DNA of 64,000 bases from positions 62,001 through 126,000 of the forward strand of contig NZ_MOBP01000023.1 of assembly GCF_003732665.1 (NCBI RefSeq), given 5' to 3'. This DNA is from Pseudomonas frederiksbergensis (GTDB lineage: Bacteria; Pseudomonadota; Gammaproteobacteria; Pseudomonadales; Pseudomonadaceae). The stretch's first letter is position 1. Every line of letters begins with the position of its first letter. A program made the translations under genes and the position numbers. Below the pieces are notes generated by a model that was given only the letters and a program-made list of their open reading frames with translations, had not been told where the DNA came from and ran no database searches. Positions 7,913 through 15,220 of this stretch are shown piece by piece.

Positions 7913-8007
7913 CTTCGCGAGCAAGCCCGCTCCCACAGGAGATATCCAGTGTTCACAAATTGTGTGTACACGGAAGATCTCCTGTGGGAGCGGGCTTGCT
8001 CGCGAAG
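7913..8007. repeat. REPIN (short-core form, 45-base spacer)
   Basis: Convergent REP copies, TTCGCGAGCAAGCCCGCTCC and its inverse. The inner ends extend the pairing through CCCACAGGAGAT / ATCTCCTGTGGG. It lies between the convergent SRAP and chemoreceptor genes and overlaps no coding sequence. Confidence 0.9.
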
Positions 8008-8018
8008 AGGCCCTGGGA

Positions 8019-10160
8019 TCAAACCTTGAACTGATTGATCAACCGCCGCTGCTGTTCCGCCAGTTTGGTCAGGTCCGCACTGGCCGCGCTCGATTCATCC
8101 GCCCCGCCGGCCACTTCATTGGCTACTTGGCCGATGTTGATCACGTTACGGTTGATGTCATCCGCGACTGCGCTCTGTTCTTCGGCGGCGCTGGCGATCT
8201 GGTTGTTCATGTCATTGATCACCGACACGGCCTGAGTAATCGTCTCCAGCGCTTCAGCGGCTTTTGCCGCGTGTTGCACGCTTTCATCCGTCCGGTTCTG
8301 GCTGTCCTCCATGACCCGCACCACATCCCGGGTGCCTTGCTGCAACTGCTGGATCATGGTCTGGATTTCTTCGGTGGCCTTCTGGGTCTTCTGCGCCAGG
8401 TTGCGCACTTCATCGGCCACCACGGCAAAACCACGGCCCTGTTCACCGGCGCGCGCGGCTTCGATGGCGGCGTTCAAGGCCAGCAGGTTGGTTTGCTCGG
8501 CAATCCCGCGAATCGCGGTGAGGATCGCGTTGATGTTCTCACTGTCCTTGGCCAGGGTCTGCACCACGCTCACCGCTTTGCCGATCTCCACCGCCAGCAC
8601 GCCAATCGAATTCGAGGTGTCGCGCACGATCTGCATGCCCTGCGCCGCTGCCTTGTCCGCATGACTGGCCGCTTGCGCGGCCTGGGTCGCGTTGCGTGCT
8701 ACGTCCTGTGCGGTAGCGGTCATTTCGTGCACAGCCGTGGCCACTTGATCGATCTCGGCCATTTGTTTGTGCACTCCGATGTTGGTGCGGATGGCGATGT
8801 CGGCGGTGTGTTCCGACGAATCGCTGACGCTCTGCACCGACGTCACCACCTGAGTGATCATCGCCTGCAACTTGGCCAGGAACGTGTTGAAGCCCTTGGC
8901 AATCGAGCCCAACTCATCGGCGCGGTCGCTGCTCAGGCGGCGGGTGAGGTCGCCTTCGCCCTGGGCGATGTCGTCGAGCATGGCCACCATTTGCTTGAGC
9001 GGACGGGCGATGCCGTGGCCCACCAGCCAGATCACCAGCAAGCCGATGCCGGCGATTATCAAGCCCACCACGGCCATGCCGAAGGTGTCGGATTTGCGCT
9101 GTTTATCCAGGTCGCCCTGGAGTGTTTGCAGGTCTGCCATCACCGCGTTCAGCGGCAGTTGCAGCATCAGCGTCCAGCGGGCGTCGGTCTGGCCGATGCC
9201 GAACGGCAGGTACAACTCGATCCGGCCATTGGCCTTGTCAACGGTGTAGGTCACTTCGCCGCGCTTGAGATTGGCCATGTTGGCAATCTGCTGGCTGTCG
9301 AGGATGTCGCTGACTTTCTCGCCGAATTTGCTCGGGTCCTTGGTGTAGGCAACGATCCGGCCATTGCCGCCGATCAGCGCCATCACGCCCGAACCGCCGT
9401 AGAGTTTCTGGTTGGCGCCCAGGAGCATTTCCTGGATGAAGTTCACCGACAGGTCGGCGCCGACGATGCCCTGGAAGGCGCCGTTGAGCATGATCGGTTC
9501 AATAAAGGAGGCGAGCATGACGATTTTGTCGCCGACCTTGTAGGGCGCCGGATCGATCACGCAGGATTTCTTGGTTTCTTTCGAGCACAGGTAGTACTCA
9601 CTGGCGCGAATGCCGGTGGACAGGGTTTTCTGGTCGTCGACGTCCACCAGTTTGTCCAGGCCAAGGCTGCCGTCCTCGTTGCGGAACCACCACGGCAGGA
9701 AACGCCCGTTGGCGGCGTCGATGCCGACTACCTTGGTGTCGACGTAGGCCGCGTCATTGTGGTCCAGTGCGTTTTTTTCCCAGCCGATGTAGGTGCCGAG
9801 AATTTTCGGGTTCTTGGTGACGTTTTCCTTGATCAGGCTGATCAACTGCTCACGGCTGATATTCAACTGGGGCTGGCCATCGGCCCCCGGCGTACCGATC
9901 AGTTCGTTGACCCGCACCAGGCCGCCGGCAATCAGCAGCGGCGCTTCGAGTTCGCGCTGAATCTGGCTGACCTGGGTTTGCGCCAGGGAAGTCAGGCGTT
10001 GCTCGATGACTTGCTCGAACTGCGCCTGGGTCCGTTCCTGGACCATGTCTTGCGTCCGCGCACCGGAAAACAACGCGTACAGCACCAGGGCTGCAACCAC
10101 GCTGAGGACGATAGCGCCGGCAAGGGCTGCCACGGAAAACTGGATCGACTTGAATTTCAT
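8019..10160 (-). CDS. Methyl-accepting chemotaxis protein, dCACHE type (PctD/PA4633-like)
   Basis: Transmembrane chemoreceptor of 713 residues. The start at 10160 has GGAG upstream and gives a short cytoplasmic lead (MKFKSIQF), a first membrane helix (AALAGAIVLSVVAALVLYALF), a large periplasmic domain of about 340 residues with double-CACHE features (GTYIGWEKN, FEPI-like SFIEPIMLNG, GIVGADLSVNFIQEML), a second helix (VVGLIIAGIGLLVIWLVG), HAMP, and the signalling hairpin with NLLALNAAIEAARAGEQGR. Length and neighbourhood match P. aeruginosa PA4633, which is known as the choline/acetylcholine receptor PctD. The ligand here is inferred only. Confidence 0.92.
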   Translation of the reverse strand: MKFKSIQFSVAALAGAIVLSVVAALVLYALFSGARTQDMVQERTQAQFEQVIEQRLTSLAQTQVSQIQRELEAPLLIAGGLVRVNELIGTPGADGQPQLNISREQLISLIKENVTKNPKILGTYIGWEKNALDHNDAAYVDTKVVGIDAANGRFLPWWFRNEDGSLGLDKLVDVDDQKTLSTGIRASEYYLCSKETKKSCVIDPAPYKVGDKIVMLASFIEPIMLNGAFQGIVGADLSVNFIQEMLLGANQKLYGGSGVMALIGGNGRIVAYTKDPSKFGEKVSDILDSQQIANMANLKRGEVTYTVDKANGRIELYLPFGIGQTDARWTLMLQLPLNAVMADLQTLQGDLDKQRKSDTFGMAVVGLIIAGIGLLVIWLVGHGIARPLKQMVAMLDDIAQGEGDLTRRLSSDRADELGSIAKGFNTFLAKLQAMITQVVTSVQSVSDSSEHTADIAIRTNIGVHKQMAEIDQVATAVHEMTATAQDVARNATQAAQAASHADKAAAQGMQIVRDTSNSIGVLAVEIGKAVSVVQTLAKDSENINAILTAIRGIAEQTNLLALNAAIEAARAGEQGRGFAVVADEVRNLAQKTQKATEEIQTMIQQLQQGTRDVVRVMEDSQNRTDESVQHAAKAAEALETITQAVSVINDMNNQIASAAEEQSAVADDINRNVINIGQVANEVAGGADESSAASADLTKLAEQQRRLINQFKV

Positions 10161-10355
10161 GGGTGCTCCGCACGCAAGAGGACGTCTGCGCTGTTGTATC
10201 GGCCGGGGAATCGGAGTCCATGAGCGGGTAATGGCGAAATGACTGTTTTGGCGTGCTGGAGGTCGCAACTGGAGCGTGGTGGGCGAGGCGCTCGGGGGTA
10301 TGTGAATTTTTTCCTACGCATAGCGGCTTTTCTGAAAGTGCGTGCAACACGTCTG

Positions 10356-10376
10356 TTGTATCTGGCGCCGATACAA
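10356..10376. promoter_or_regulatory. Perfect inverted repeat over a putative promoter
   Basis: TTGTATC-N7-GATACAA is a perfect 7+7 palindrome ending in the -10-like hexamer TACAAT (10372-10377). A second, overlapping pair CAACA-N4-TGTTG lies at 10345-10358. No good -35 is present, so the site suggests a regulator controlling the M48 lipoprotein gene that starts 43 bases downstream. Confidence 0.5.
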
Positions 10377-10419
10377 TTCCGCGCCTAGGATACGCGGCAT
10401 GTTTTCAGGGAGCTTTTCG

Positions 10420-11238
10420 ATGAACAAGACATTGGTTGTAAGTGCTTTGAGCGCAGCATTGCTGCTGGCCGGTTGCCAGTCGGTCAACACCACCAGCGGT
10501 GGCGCCGTGGGTGTTGAGCGTAAACAGTACATGTTCAGCATGTTGTCCTCGGATGAGGTCAACCAGATGTACGCCCAGTCCTATCAGAAGACAGTAGGCG
10601 AGGCGACGAGCAAAGGTGTGCTGGACAAGACCAGTACCGAAGCCAAGCGCGTCCAGGCCATCGCCGACCGGCTGATTGCCCAGGCGCCGAACTTCCGTCC
10701 GGATTCGGCCCAGTGGAAGTGGGAAGTCAACCTGATCAAGAGCGATGAACTCAACGCCAACTGCGGTCCTGGCGGCAAGATCATTTTCTACACCGGGCTG
10801 ATCGACAGCCTGAAACTCACCGACGATGAAATCGCCGCGGTCATGGGTCATGAAATCGCCCACGCCCTGCGCGAGCACGGTCGTGAGGCGATGTCCAAAG
10901 CCTATGGCATCGAAATGGCCAAGCAGGGCGCCGGTGCCTTGTTCGGCCTGGGGCAAGACAGCCTGGCCCTGGCCGACACTGTGGCCAACTACGGCATGAC
11001 CTTGCCCAACAGCCGCGCCAATGAAAACGAGGCCGACCTGATCGGTCTGGAGCTGGCGGCTCGTGCCGGCTACAACCCGAACGCGGCAATCACCTTGTGG
11101 AACAAGATGAGCAAGGCCTCGGAAGGCTCACCACCGGAATTCATGAGCACGCACCCGGCGTCGACCAGTCGGATTGCTTCGTTGCAGGCAGCGATTCCGA
11201 AGGTTATGCCGTTGTACGAGAAAGCCTCGAAGTCCTGA
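10420..11238 (+). CDS. M48-family metalloprotease, lipoprotein (LoiP/PA4632-like)
   Basis: Zinc endopeptidase of 272 residues predicted to be anchored in the envelope. The start at 10420 follows CAGGGAG and yields a lipoprotein signal with lipobox LAGC (Cys19). The zinc motif HEIAH is at residues 144-148, and the third-ligand helix ENEADLIGLELA begins near residue 202. The closing region (FMSTHPASTSRIASL) is standard for the short M48 lipoproteins that act in outer-membrane quality control, such as E. coli LoiP. An inverted repeat covers the promoter region. Its place beside the chemoreceptor matches PA4632-PA4633. Confidence 0.9.
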   Translation: MNKTLVVSALSAALLLAGCQSVNTTSGGAVGVERKQYMFSMLSSDEVNQMYAQSYQKTVGEATSKGVLDKTSTEAKRVQAIADRLIAQAPNFRPDSAQWKWEVNLIKSDELNANCGPGGKIIFYTGLIDSLKLTDDEIAAVMGHEIAHALREHGREAMSKAYGIEMAKQGAGALFGLGQDSLALADTVANYGMTLPNSRANENEADLIGLELAARAGYNPNAAITLWNKMSKASEGSPPEFMSTHPASTSRIASLQAAIPKVMPLYEKASKS

Positions 11239-11255
11239 GTCGAGGCGGCTGACGC

Positions 11256-11321
11256 CTTCGCGAGCAAGCCCGCTCCCACAGTTGATCGCATTTCAATGTG
11301 GGAGCGGGCTTGCCCGCGAAG
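11256..11321. repeat. REPIN (short-spacer form)
   Basis: Convergent REP pair with a 16-base spacer (AGTTGATCGCATTTCAA) between the M48 gene and the convergent manganese exporter gene. The right copy has TGCCCGCGAA in place of TGCTCGCGAA. Confidence 0.9.
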
Positions 11322-11351
11322 AACGATAACGCGGTCTAAAAACCTACGCGG

Positions 11352-11936
11352 TCAAACCCATCCACTGCTCTGCATCGCCTTGTACACCGCAACAATCGCC
11401 AGCACGAAGAACGCTGAAGCAGCCAATCGGCGGATCAGGGTCAACGGCAGTTTGTCCGCCGCAAAGTTACCCGCCAGTACCACCGGCACGTTGGCGATCA
11501 ACATCCCGGCGGTGGTGCCGATGATCACCAGCCACAGGTCCGGGTATTGCGCGGCGAGCATCACCGTGGCGACTTGGGTCTTGTCGCCCATCTCTGCCAG
11601 GAAGAACGCGATCAATGTGGTCAGGAACGGCCCGAACTTGCGCGCCGTGCTGGCTTCGTCGTCGTCCATCTTGTCCGGCACCAGGGTCCACAACGCGGTG
11701 GCGGTGAAGCTCGCGGCGAGGATCCAGTGCAGCGTCGCATTCGAGAAGAAACTGCCGAACCAGGCGCCTACCGCACCGGCCGCCGCATGGTTGGCCAGGG
11801 TCGCGGCGACGATGCCGGCGATGATCGGCCAGGGTTTGCGAAAGCGAGCAGCAAGAATGAGCGCGAGCAGTTGCGTCTTGTCGCCGATTTCGGCCAAGGC
11901 AACGATTGCGGTGGGAACGAGAAGAGAATCCAGCAT
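11352..11936 (-). CDS. GDT1/TMEM165 (UPF0016) family transporter, likely Mn2+ exporter
   Basis: Integral inner-membrane protein of 194 residues. It is built from two homologous halves, each with the family signature: ALAEIGDKTQLLA near residues 13-25 and FLAEMGDKTQVAT near 112-124. These E-x-G-D-K-T motifs bind the metal in GDT1 proteins, which export Mn2+ (or exchange Ca2+/Mn2+ for H+). An acidic linker (PDKMDDDEAS) separates the halves. The start at 11936 has AGGA 8 bases upstream. A yybP-ykoY leader precedes it, which strongly supports a manganese role. Confidence 0.92.
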   Translation of the reverse strand: MLDSLLVPTAIVALAEIGDKTQLLALILAARFRKPWPIIAGIVAATLANHAAAGAVGAWFGSFFSNATLHWILAASFTATALWTLVPDKMDDDEASTARKFGPFLTTLIAFFLAEMGDKTQVATVMLAAQYPDLWLVIIGTTAGMLIANVPVVLAGNFAADKLPLTLIRRLAASAFFVLAIVAVYKAMQSSGWV

Positions 11937-11950
11937 CAGGGTTTTCCTAA

Positions 11951-12143
11951 GGGGCGGGTCGACACGGCTATGACACGTACAGCCTCCCCGCCCCGGGTAA
12001 GGTGTTCGTGTCATAGGTCTTGTCAAACCCTGGCGACCATCTGTGTGGACGCTTGGGTCGCATACGCCATGGTCTGTTGACCAAGTATGTTGACGTATGC
12101 CGGACGAGCATGGCGCTCGTGGGAGACTACTCCCCTAGGACGG
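11951..12143 (-). promoter_or_regulatory. yybP-ykoY (Mn2+) riboswitch leader
   Basis: Read on the minus strand, the leader holds the two conserved docking segments of the yybP-ykoY aptamer: GGGGAGTAG at 12135-12127 and GTCAACATACTTGG at 12095-12082, the latter enclosed by the stem GCATACG / CGTATGC (12100-12094 with 12066-12060). A small hairpin ACGAGC-GCCAT-GCTCGT lies between. The 3' part offers two helices that compete or form a pseudoknot: CTATGACACG / CGTGTCATAG (12016-12007 with 11977-11968), and GGGGCGGG / CCCGCCCC (loop of the first helix with 11958-11951). The second ends 3 bases before the AGGA ribosome site of the transporter gene. This aptamer class senses Mn2+. Confidence 0.88.
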
Positions 12144-12146
12144 AGC

Positions 12147-12178
12147 GGATTCTGCCTAGGCAAAATCCGTTAGGCAAG
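12147..12178 (-). promoter_or_regulatory. Promoter with overlapping TTGCCTA operator-like repeats
   Basis: On the minus strand, TTGCCT (12177-12172) and CAGAAT at a 17-base spacing make a plausible promoter for the manganese leader. TTGCCTA occurs twice in direct orientation, and the second copy forms the palindrome TTGCCTAGGCA inside GGATT...AATCC at 12147-12168. The half-site resembles DtxR/MntR-type boxes, so a metal-responsive regulator is inferred. Confidence 0.5.
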
Positions 12179-12188
12179 CACTTATTTA

Positions 12189-13187
12189 TCAGCCGCGTTT
12201 GGCGCGATAGATTCGGAAACCCTGACCTTCAGCCTTGATCGCACACACGCCCAGGTGCTCTTCGATCAGGGGCTGATACTTCAGGAAGCTGTTGGCAACC
12301 AAGCGCAGTTCGCCGCCGTTTTTCAGATGTTTGGCCGCTTTTCGCAGCAAGTTCTCGGTAGCGAAGTAATCGGTGTGCACCCCGACATGGAACGGCGGGT
12401 TGCTCAAAATCGCACTCAAACCCATCGGCGCCGCGTCGATCCCGTCACCGGTAATCACCTCGGCTTCCAGACCGTTGGCGGCCAAGGTCAGGCGACTGCT
12501 GGCGGCGGCAAACGCATCCACGTCCAATAAAGTGACTTGGTTGTGTGGATAACGCCGCTTGACCGCCGCGCCCAGCACACCGGCGCCGCAACCGAAGTCC
12601 AGCAAGTGGCCGCTGGGCAACTTGTCCAGATGCTCCAGCAGCAAGGCGCTGCCGCGATCTAGGCGACCGTGGCTGAACACACCCGGCAGGCTGATGACTT
12701 TCAGCGGTCCTTCGGCCAAGGGCAGTTCGTATTCCTGGGCCAGGCTTTCCAGGGATTTGGCGGCTGGTGCGTTGGCCACCGTGACCAGCCACAACTGGCA
12801 ATGCCGCGCACTGTCGAGCTTGCGCGGTTTGCCGAACGGGTCCAGTTGCTTGGCGGCGCCTTCGATGCCGCTGCGTTTTTCACCGACCAAATACAGTTCA
12901 CGGCCAGCCAGGCGCGAGGCGAGGGCGTTGAGGATGTAGTCGGTCAGGTCCTTGGACTTGGGCAGAAACACCACCGCCGTGTCGAATTCACGCTCCGGTG
13001 CGTTCACGCCAAAGTGGCTGCGCTCGGCGAAGCGTGCGTCCAGCGCCGCTTGGTCACCGGCGTGCCAGCACCAGCCGTGGGCATCGGGCAGGCGGCCCAG
13101 CAAGTCGTCGGCGGGCAAACCGGCCAGCAACACCGAACCCTGGAATAACTCGGCCTGACGAAGCAGTACTTCACTGCGCGGATCCAT
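12189..13187 (-). CDS. rsmC: 16S rRNA (guanine-1207 N2)-methyltransferase
   Basis: SAM-dependent methyltransferase of 332 residues that acts on G1207 of 16S rRNA in the 30S subunit. The N-terminal half is the degenerate duplicated domain typical of RsmC. The C-terminal domain has the SAM motif LLDFGCGAGVLG (about residues 193-204) and the catalytic motif SNPPFHVGVHTDY (about 260-272), NPPF being typical for exocyclic amine targets. RlmG has a similar architecture but is longer. The gene ends 11 bases before the manganese promoter region on the same strand. Confidence 0.88.
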   Translation of the reverse strand: MDPRSEVLLRQAELFQGSVLLAGLPADDLLGRLPDAHGWCWHAGDQAALDARFAERSHFGVNAPEREFDTAVVFLPKSKDLTDYILNALASRLAGRELYLVGEKRSGIEGAAKQLDPFGKPRKLDSARHCQLWLVTVANAPAAKSLESLAQEYELPLAEGPLKVISLPGVFSHGRLDRGSALLLEHLDKLPSGHLLDFGCGAGVLGAAVKRRYPHNQVTLLDVDAFAAASSRLTLAANGLEAEVITGDGIDAAPMGLSAILSNPPFHVGVHTDYFATENLLRKAAKHLKNGGELRLVANSFLKYQPLIEEHLGVCAIKAEGQGFRIYRAKRG

Positions 13188-13220
13188 ACTCTGCTCCTTG
13201 AAAAAAAGTGCGGCAGTTTA

Positions 13221-14186
13221 TCAACTGACGACCCGCAGTGCTGTACCGCTGAAGAATGCCTGGGCGTTTTCAGTCAACTGGCCAACAATCCGCTGGCGCG
13301 CTTCGCGACTGCCCCAGGCGTTGTGCGGGGTGACAATCAGCCGTGGGATGTCATCGGCCAGCAGCGGATTGCCGGCAGTCGGCGGCTCGACGCTCAGCAC
13401 ATCCGTAGCCGCGCCACCCAGATGACCGTTGCGCAAGGCATCGGCCAACGCCTGTTCGTCGATCAAACCACCGCGCGCGGTATTGACCACGAAGGCGCCG
13501 GGTTTCATCGAGGCCAGTTCCCGGGCGCCGATGAAGTGGCGGGTGTGTTCGTTGAGCGGGCAGTGCAGGGTCAGGGCGTCGATTTGCGGCAGCAGTTCAT
13601 CCAGCGGCAAGCGATCCGGGCGGTCAGGGCGGCCAGGAATCTTCCCCAGCAACACGCGCATGCCGAAGGCTTCGGCCAGTCGCGCAACGGCGCCGCCCAG
13701 TTCACCATGGCCGAGCAGGCCGAGGGTTTTGCCTTCGAGTTCGACGATTGGGTAGTCCAGCAGGCAGAACTGTTTGGCCTGCTGCCAGCGCCCTTCGCCC
13801 ACGGCTTTCTGGTAATCGGCCAGGCGTGTTGCCAGGTTCAGCAACAGCATGATCGTGTGTTGGGCCACCGATGGCGTGCCGTAGCCCTGGCAGTTGCACA
13901 CGGTAATCCCGTGGGCGCGGGCGGCGGCCAGGTCGACGTTATTGGTGCCGGTGGCGGTGATCAGGATCAGCTTGAGTTCGGGGCTGGCGGCGATGGCGGC
14001 GGCGTCGATCAGGATCTTGTTGCTGATGGCCACGGTGGCGCCCTTGAGGCGTTCGATCACCTGGTCCGGCGTGGTCTGGGCGAACAACTGCAAGTCGCTG
14101 AAGCAATCGCGCAAAGGCGTCAGGTCGAGGTCGCCCAGGTCCAGGGACGGGTGGTCGAGGAAAACGGCGCGGCGAGTGTTCGTCAT
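13221..14186 (-). CDS. hprA: D-2-hydroxyacid dehydrogenase, probable hydroxypyruvate reductase
   Basis: NAD(P)H-dependent enzyme of 321 residues, likely reducing hydroxypyruvate or glyoxylate in the glycerate/serine pathway. The start at 14186 is chosen because AAAGG lies 8 bases upstream; that site would be inside the gene if the ATG at 14207 were used. The Rossmann motif is LGLLGHGELGGAVARL. The catalytic triad is recognisable: Arg in NTARGGLIDE, Glu in SVEPP and His in TPHNAWG. Its neighbourhood corresponds to PA4626 (hprA). Substrate assignment relies on that synteny. Confidence 0.82.
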   Translation of the reverse strand: MTNTRRAVFLDHPSLDLGDLDLTPLRDCFSDLQLFAQTTPDQVIERLKGATVAISNKILIDAAAIAASPELKLILITATGTNNVDLAAARAHGITVCNCQGYGTPSVAQHTIMLLLNLATRLADYQKAVGEGRWQQAKQFCLLDYPIVELEGKTLGLLGHGELGGAVARLAEAFGMRVLLGKIPGRPDRPDRLPLDELLPQIDALTLHCPLNEHTRHFIGARELASMKPGAFVVNTARGGLIDEQALADALRNGHLGGAATDVLSVEPPTAGNPLLADDIPRLIVTPHNAWGSREARQRIVGQLTENAQAFFSGTALRVVS

Positions 14187-14284
14187 CAACTGTACCTTTT
14201 GTGCCATGAACTGAAGGCGTAATCTGCCGAGCCTACCAGATGAAACAAATGGTTACGCACTGCCGGCGCCGAGCGCTGGCCCCA

Positions 14285-14374
14285 TGTGGGAGCGGGCTTG
14301 CTCGCGAAGGCGGTGTGTCAGGCGATATTTGCATCAACTGACACGCCCTCTTCGCGAGCAAGCCCGCTCCCACA
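14285..14374. repeat. REPIN (long-spacer form)
   Basis: Outward-facing REP pair with the inner stem TGTGTCAG / CTGACACG and a loop of about 19 bases, the same layout as at 51-141 and 33103-33192. It lies between divergent hprA and the LysE-type gene. Confidence 0.9.
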
Positions 14375-14434
14375 GGGAAAGCGTCAATCCTGTGAGTTTT
14401 CACTTTGCCCGATCTGCCCCAGAGGAGCCCCCCC

Positions 14435-15064
14435 ATGTACTGGACAGAATTCTTGACCGTCGCCCTGATTCACCTGCTGGCCGTAGCCAGTCCCGGCCCG
14501 GACTTTGCCGTGGTGGTGCGTGAGAGCGTGACCCACGGTCGACGCGCCGGGACCTGGACTGCGCTGGGTGTCGGCACGGCGATTTTCCTGCACGTCGGTT
14601 ATTCGCTGCTGGGCATCGGCCTGATCGTGTCCCAGTCGATCGTGCTGTTCAACGCCTTGAAATGGGCCGCCGCCGCGTACCTGCTGTACATCGGCTTCAA
14701 AGCCTTGCGTGCACAACCGGCCAAACCGGTGGCAGATGATCTGCACAAGGAAGTCGGCGAGCGCACCGCCCGTGGCGCCTTCACGTCCGGTTTCGTGACC
14801 AATGGCCTGAACCCGAAAGCCACGCTGTTCTTCCTGTCGCTGTTCACCGTGGTGATCAACCCGCACACGCCACTGGTGGTGCAGGCCGGCTATGGGATTT
14901 ACCTCGCGTTCGCCACGGCGCTATGGTTCTGCCTGGTGGCGCGGCTGTTCAGCCAACAACGGGTTCGCGCCGGTTTCGCCCGCATGGGCCACTGGTTCGA
15001 CCGGACCATGGGCGCGGTGCTGATCGCCATCGGCGTGAAACTCGCGTTCACCGAGATGCATTGA
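14435..15064 (+). CDS. LysE/RhtB-family amino acid exporter
   Basis: Inner-membrane efflux protein of 209 residues with about six hydrophobic segments. The start at 14435 has a strong AGAGGAG site. It shows the family signature near the N-terminus (LLAVASPGPDFAVVVRESV, about residues 14-32), the helix with LKWAAAAYLLYIGFKAL, and GLNPKATLFFLSLF. RhtB-type members export homoserine, threonine or other amino acids; the substrate cannot be read from the sequence. It is a single gene upstream of the acyl-CoA ligase promoter region. Confidence 0.88.
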   Translation: MYWTEFLTVALIHLLAVASPGPDFAVVVRESVTHGRRAGTWTALGVGTAIFLHVGYSLLGIGLIVSQSIVLFNALKWAAAAYLLYIGFKALRAQPAKPVADDLHKEVGERTARGAFTSGFVTNGLNPKATLFFLSLFTVVINPHTPLVVQAGYGIYLAFATALWFCLVARLFSQQRVRAGFARMGHWFDRTMGAVLIAIGVKLAFTEMH

Positions 15065-15090
15065 TCGCACACGCCCGGTGACAAATCCTG

Positions 15091-15117
15091 CAAATGCTGG
15101 CTCAAAGCTAGCATTTG
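15091..15117. promoter_or_regulatory. 27-bp palindrome upstream of the acyl-CoA ligase gene
   Basis: CAAATGCT-N11-AGCATTTG, and the inner bases continue the symmetry (GCT / AGC around CAA). It lies 104 bases before the ligase start. No T-run follows, so an operator is more likely than a terminator. Just downstream, TTTGGCTG is repeated directly at 15139 and 15148, and TATAAG at 15159 may be a -10. Confidence 0.5.
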
Positions 15118-15220
15118 TACGGCTATGCAAATCATTCCTTTGGCTGATTTGGCTGCGGTATAAGGGCTCTAGAGTTAAGACCTTCAAAGCCAAGACCGTG
15201 CAGTCAGAAAAGGGATTCTT

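Noticed and set aside
7962..10223. Long open frame antisense to the chemoreceptor gene
   Set aside because: Its translation is rich in His, Gln and Arg in the manner of a GC-rich shadow frame, it has no ribosome site, and the opposite strand encodes a complete chemoreceptor.
15139..15156. TTTGGCTGATTTGGCTGC as a sigma-54 promoter
   Set aside because: The GG and GC dinucleotides do not have the required 10-base spacing; kept only as a direct repeat.
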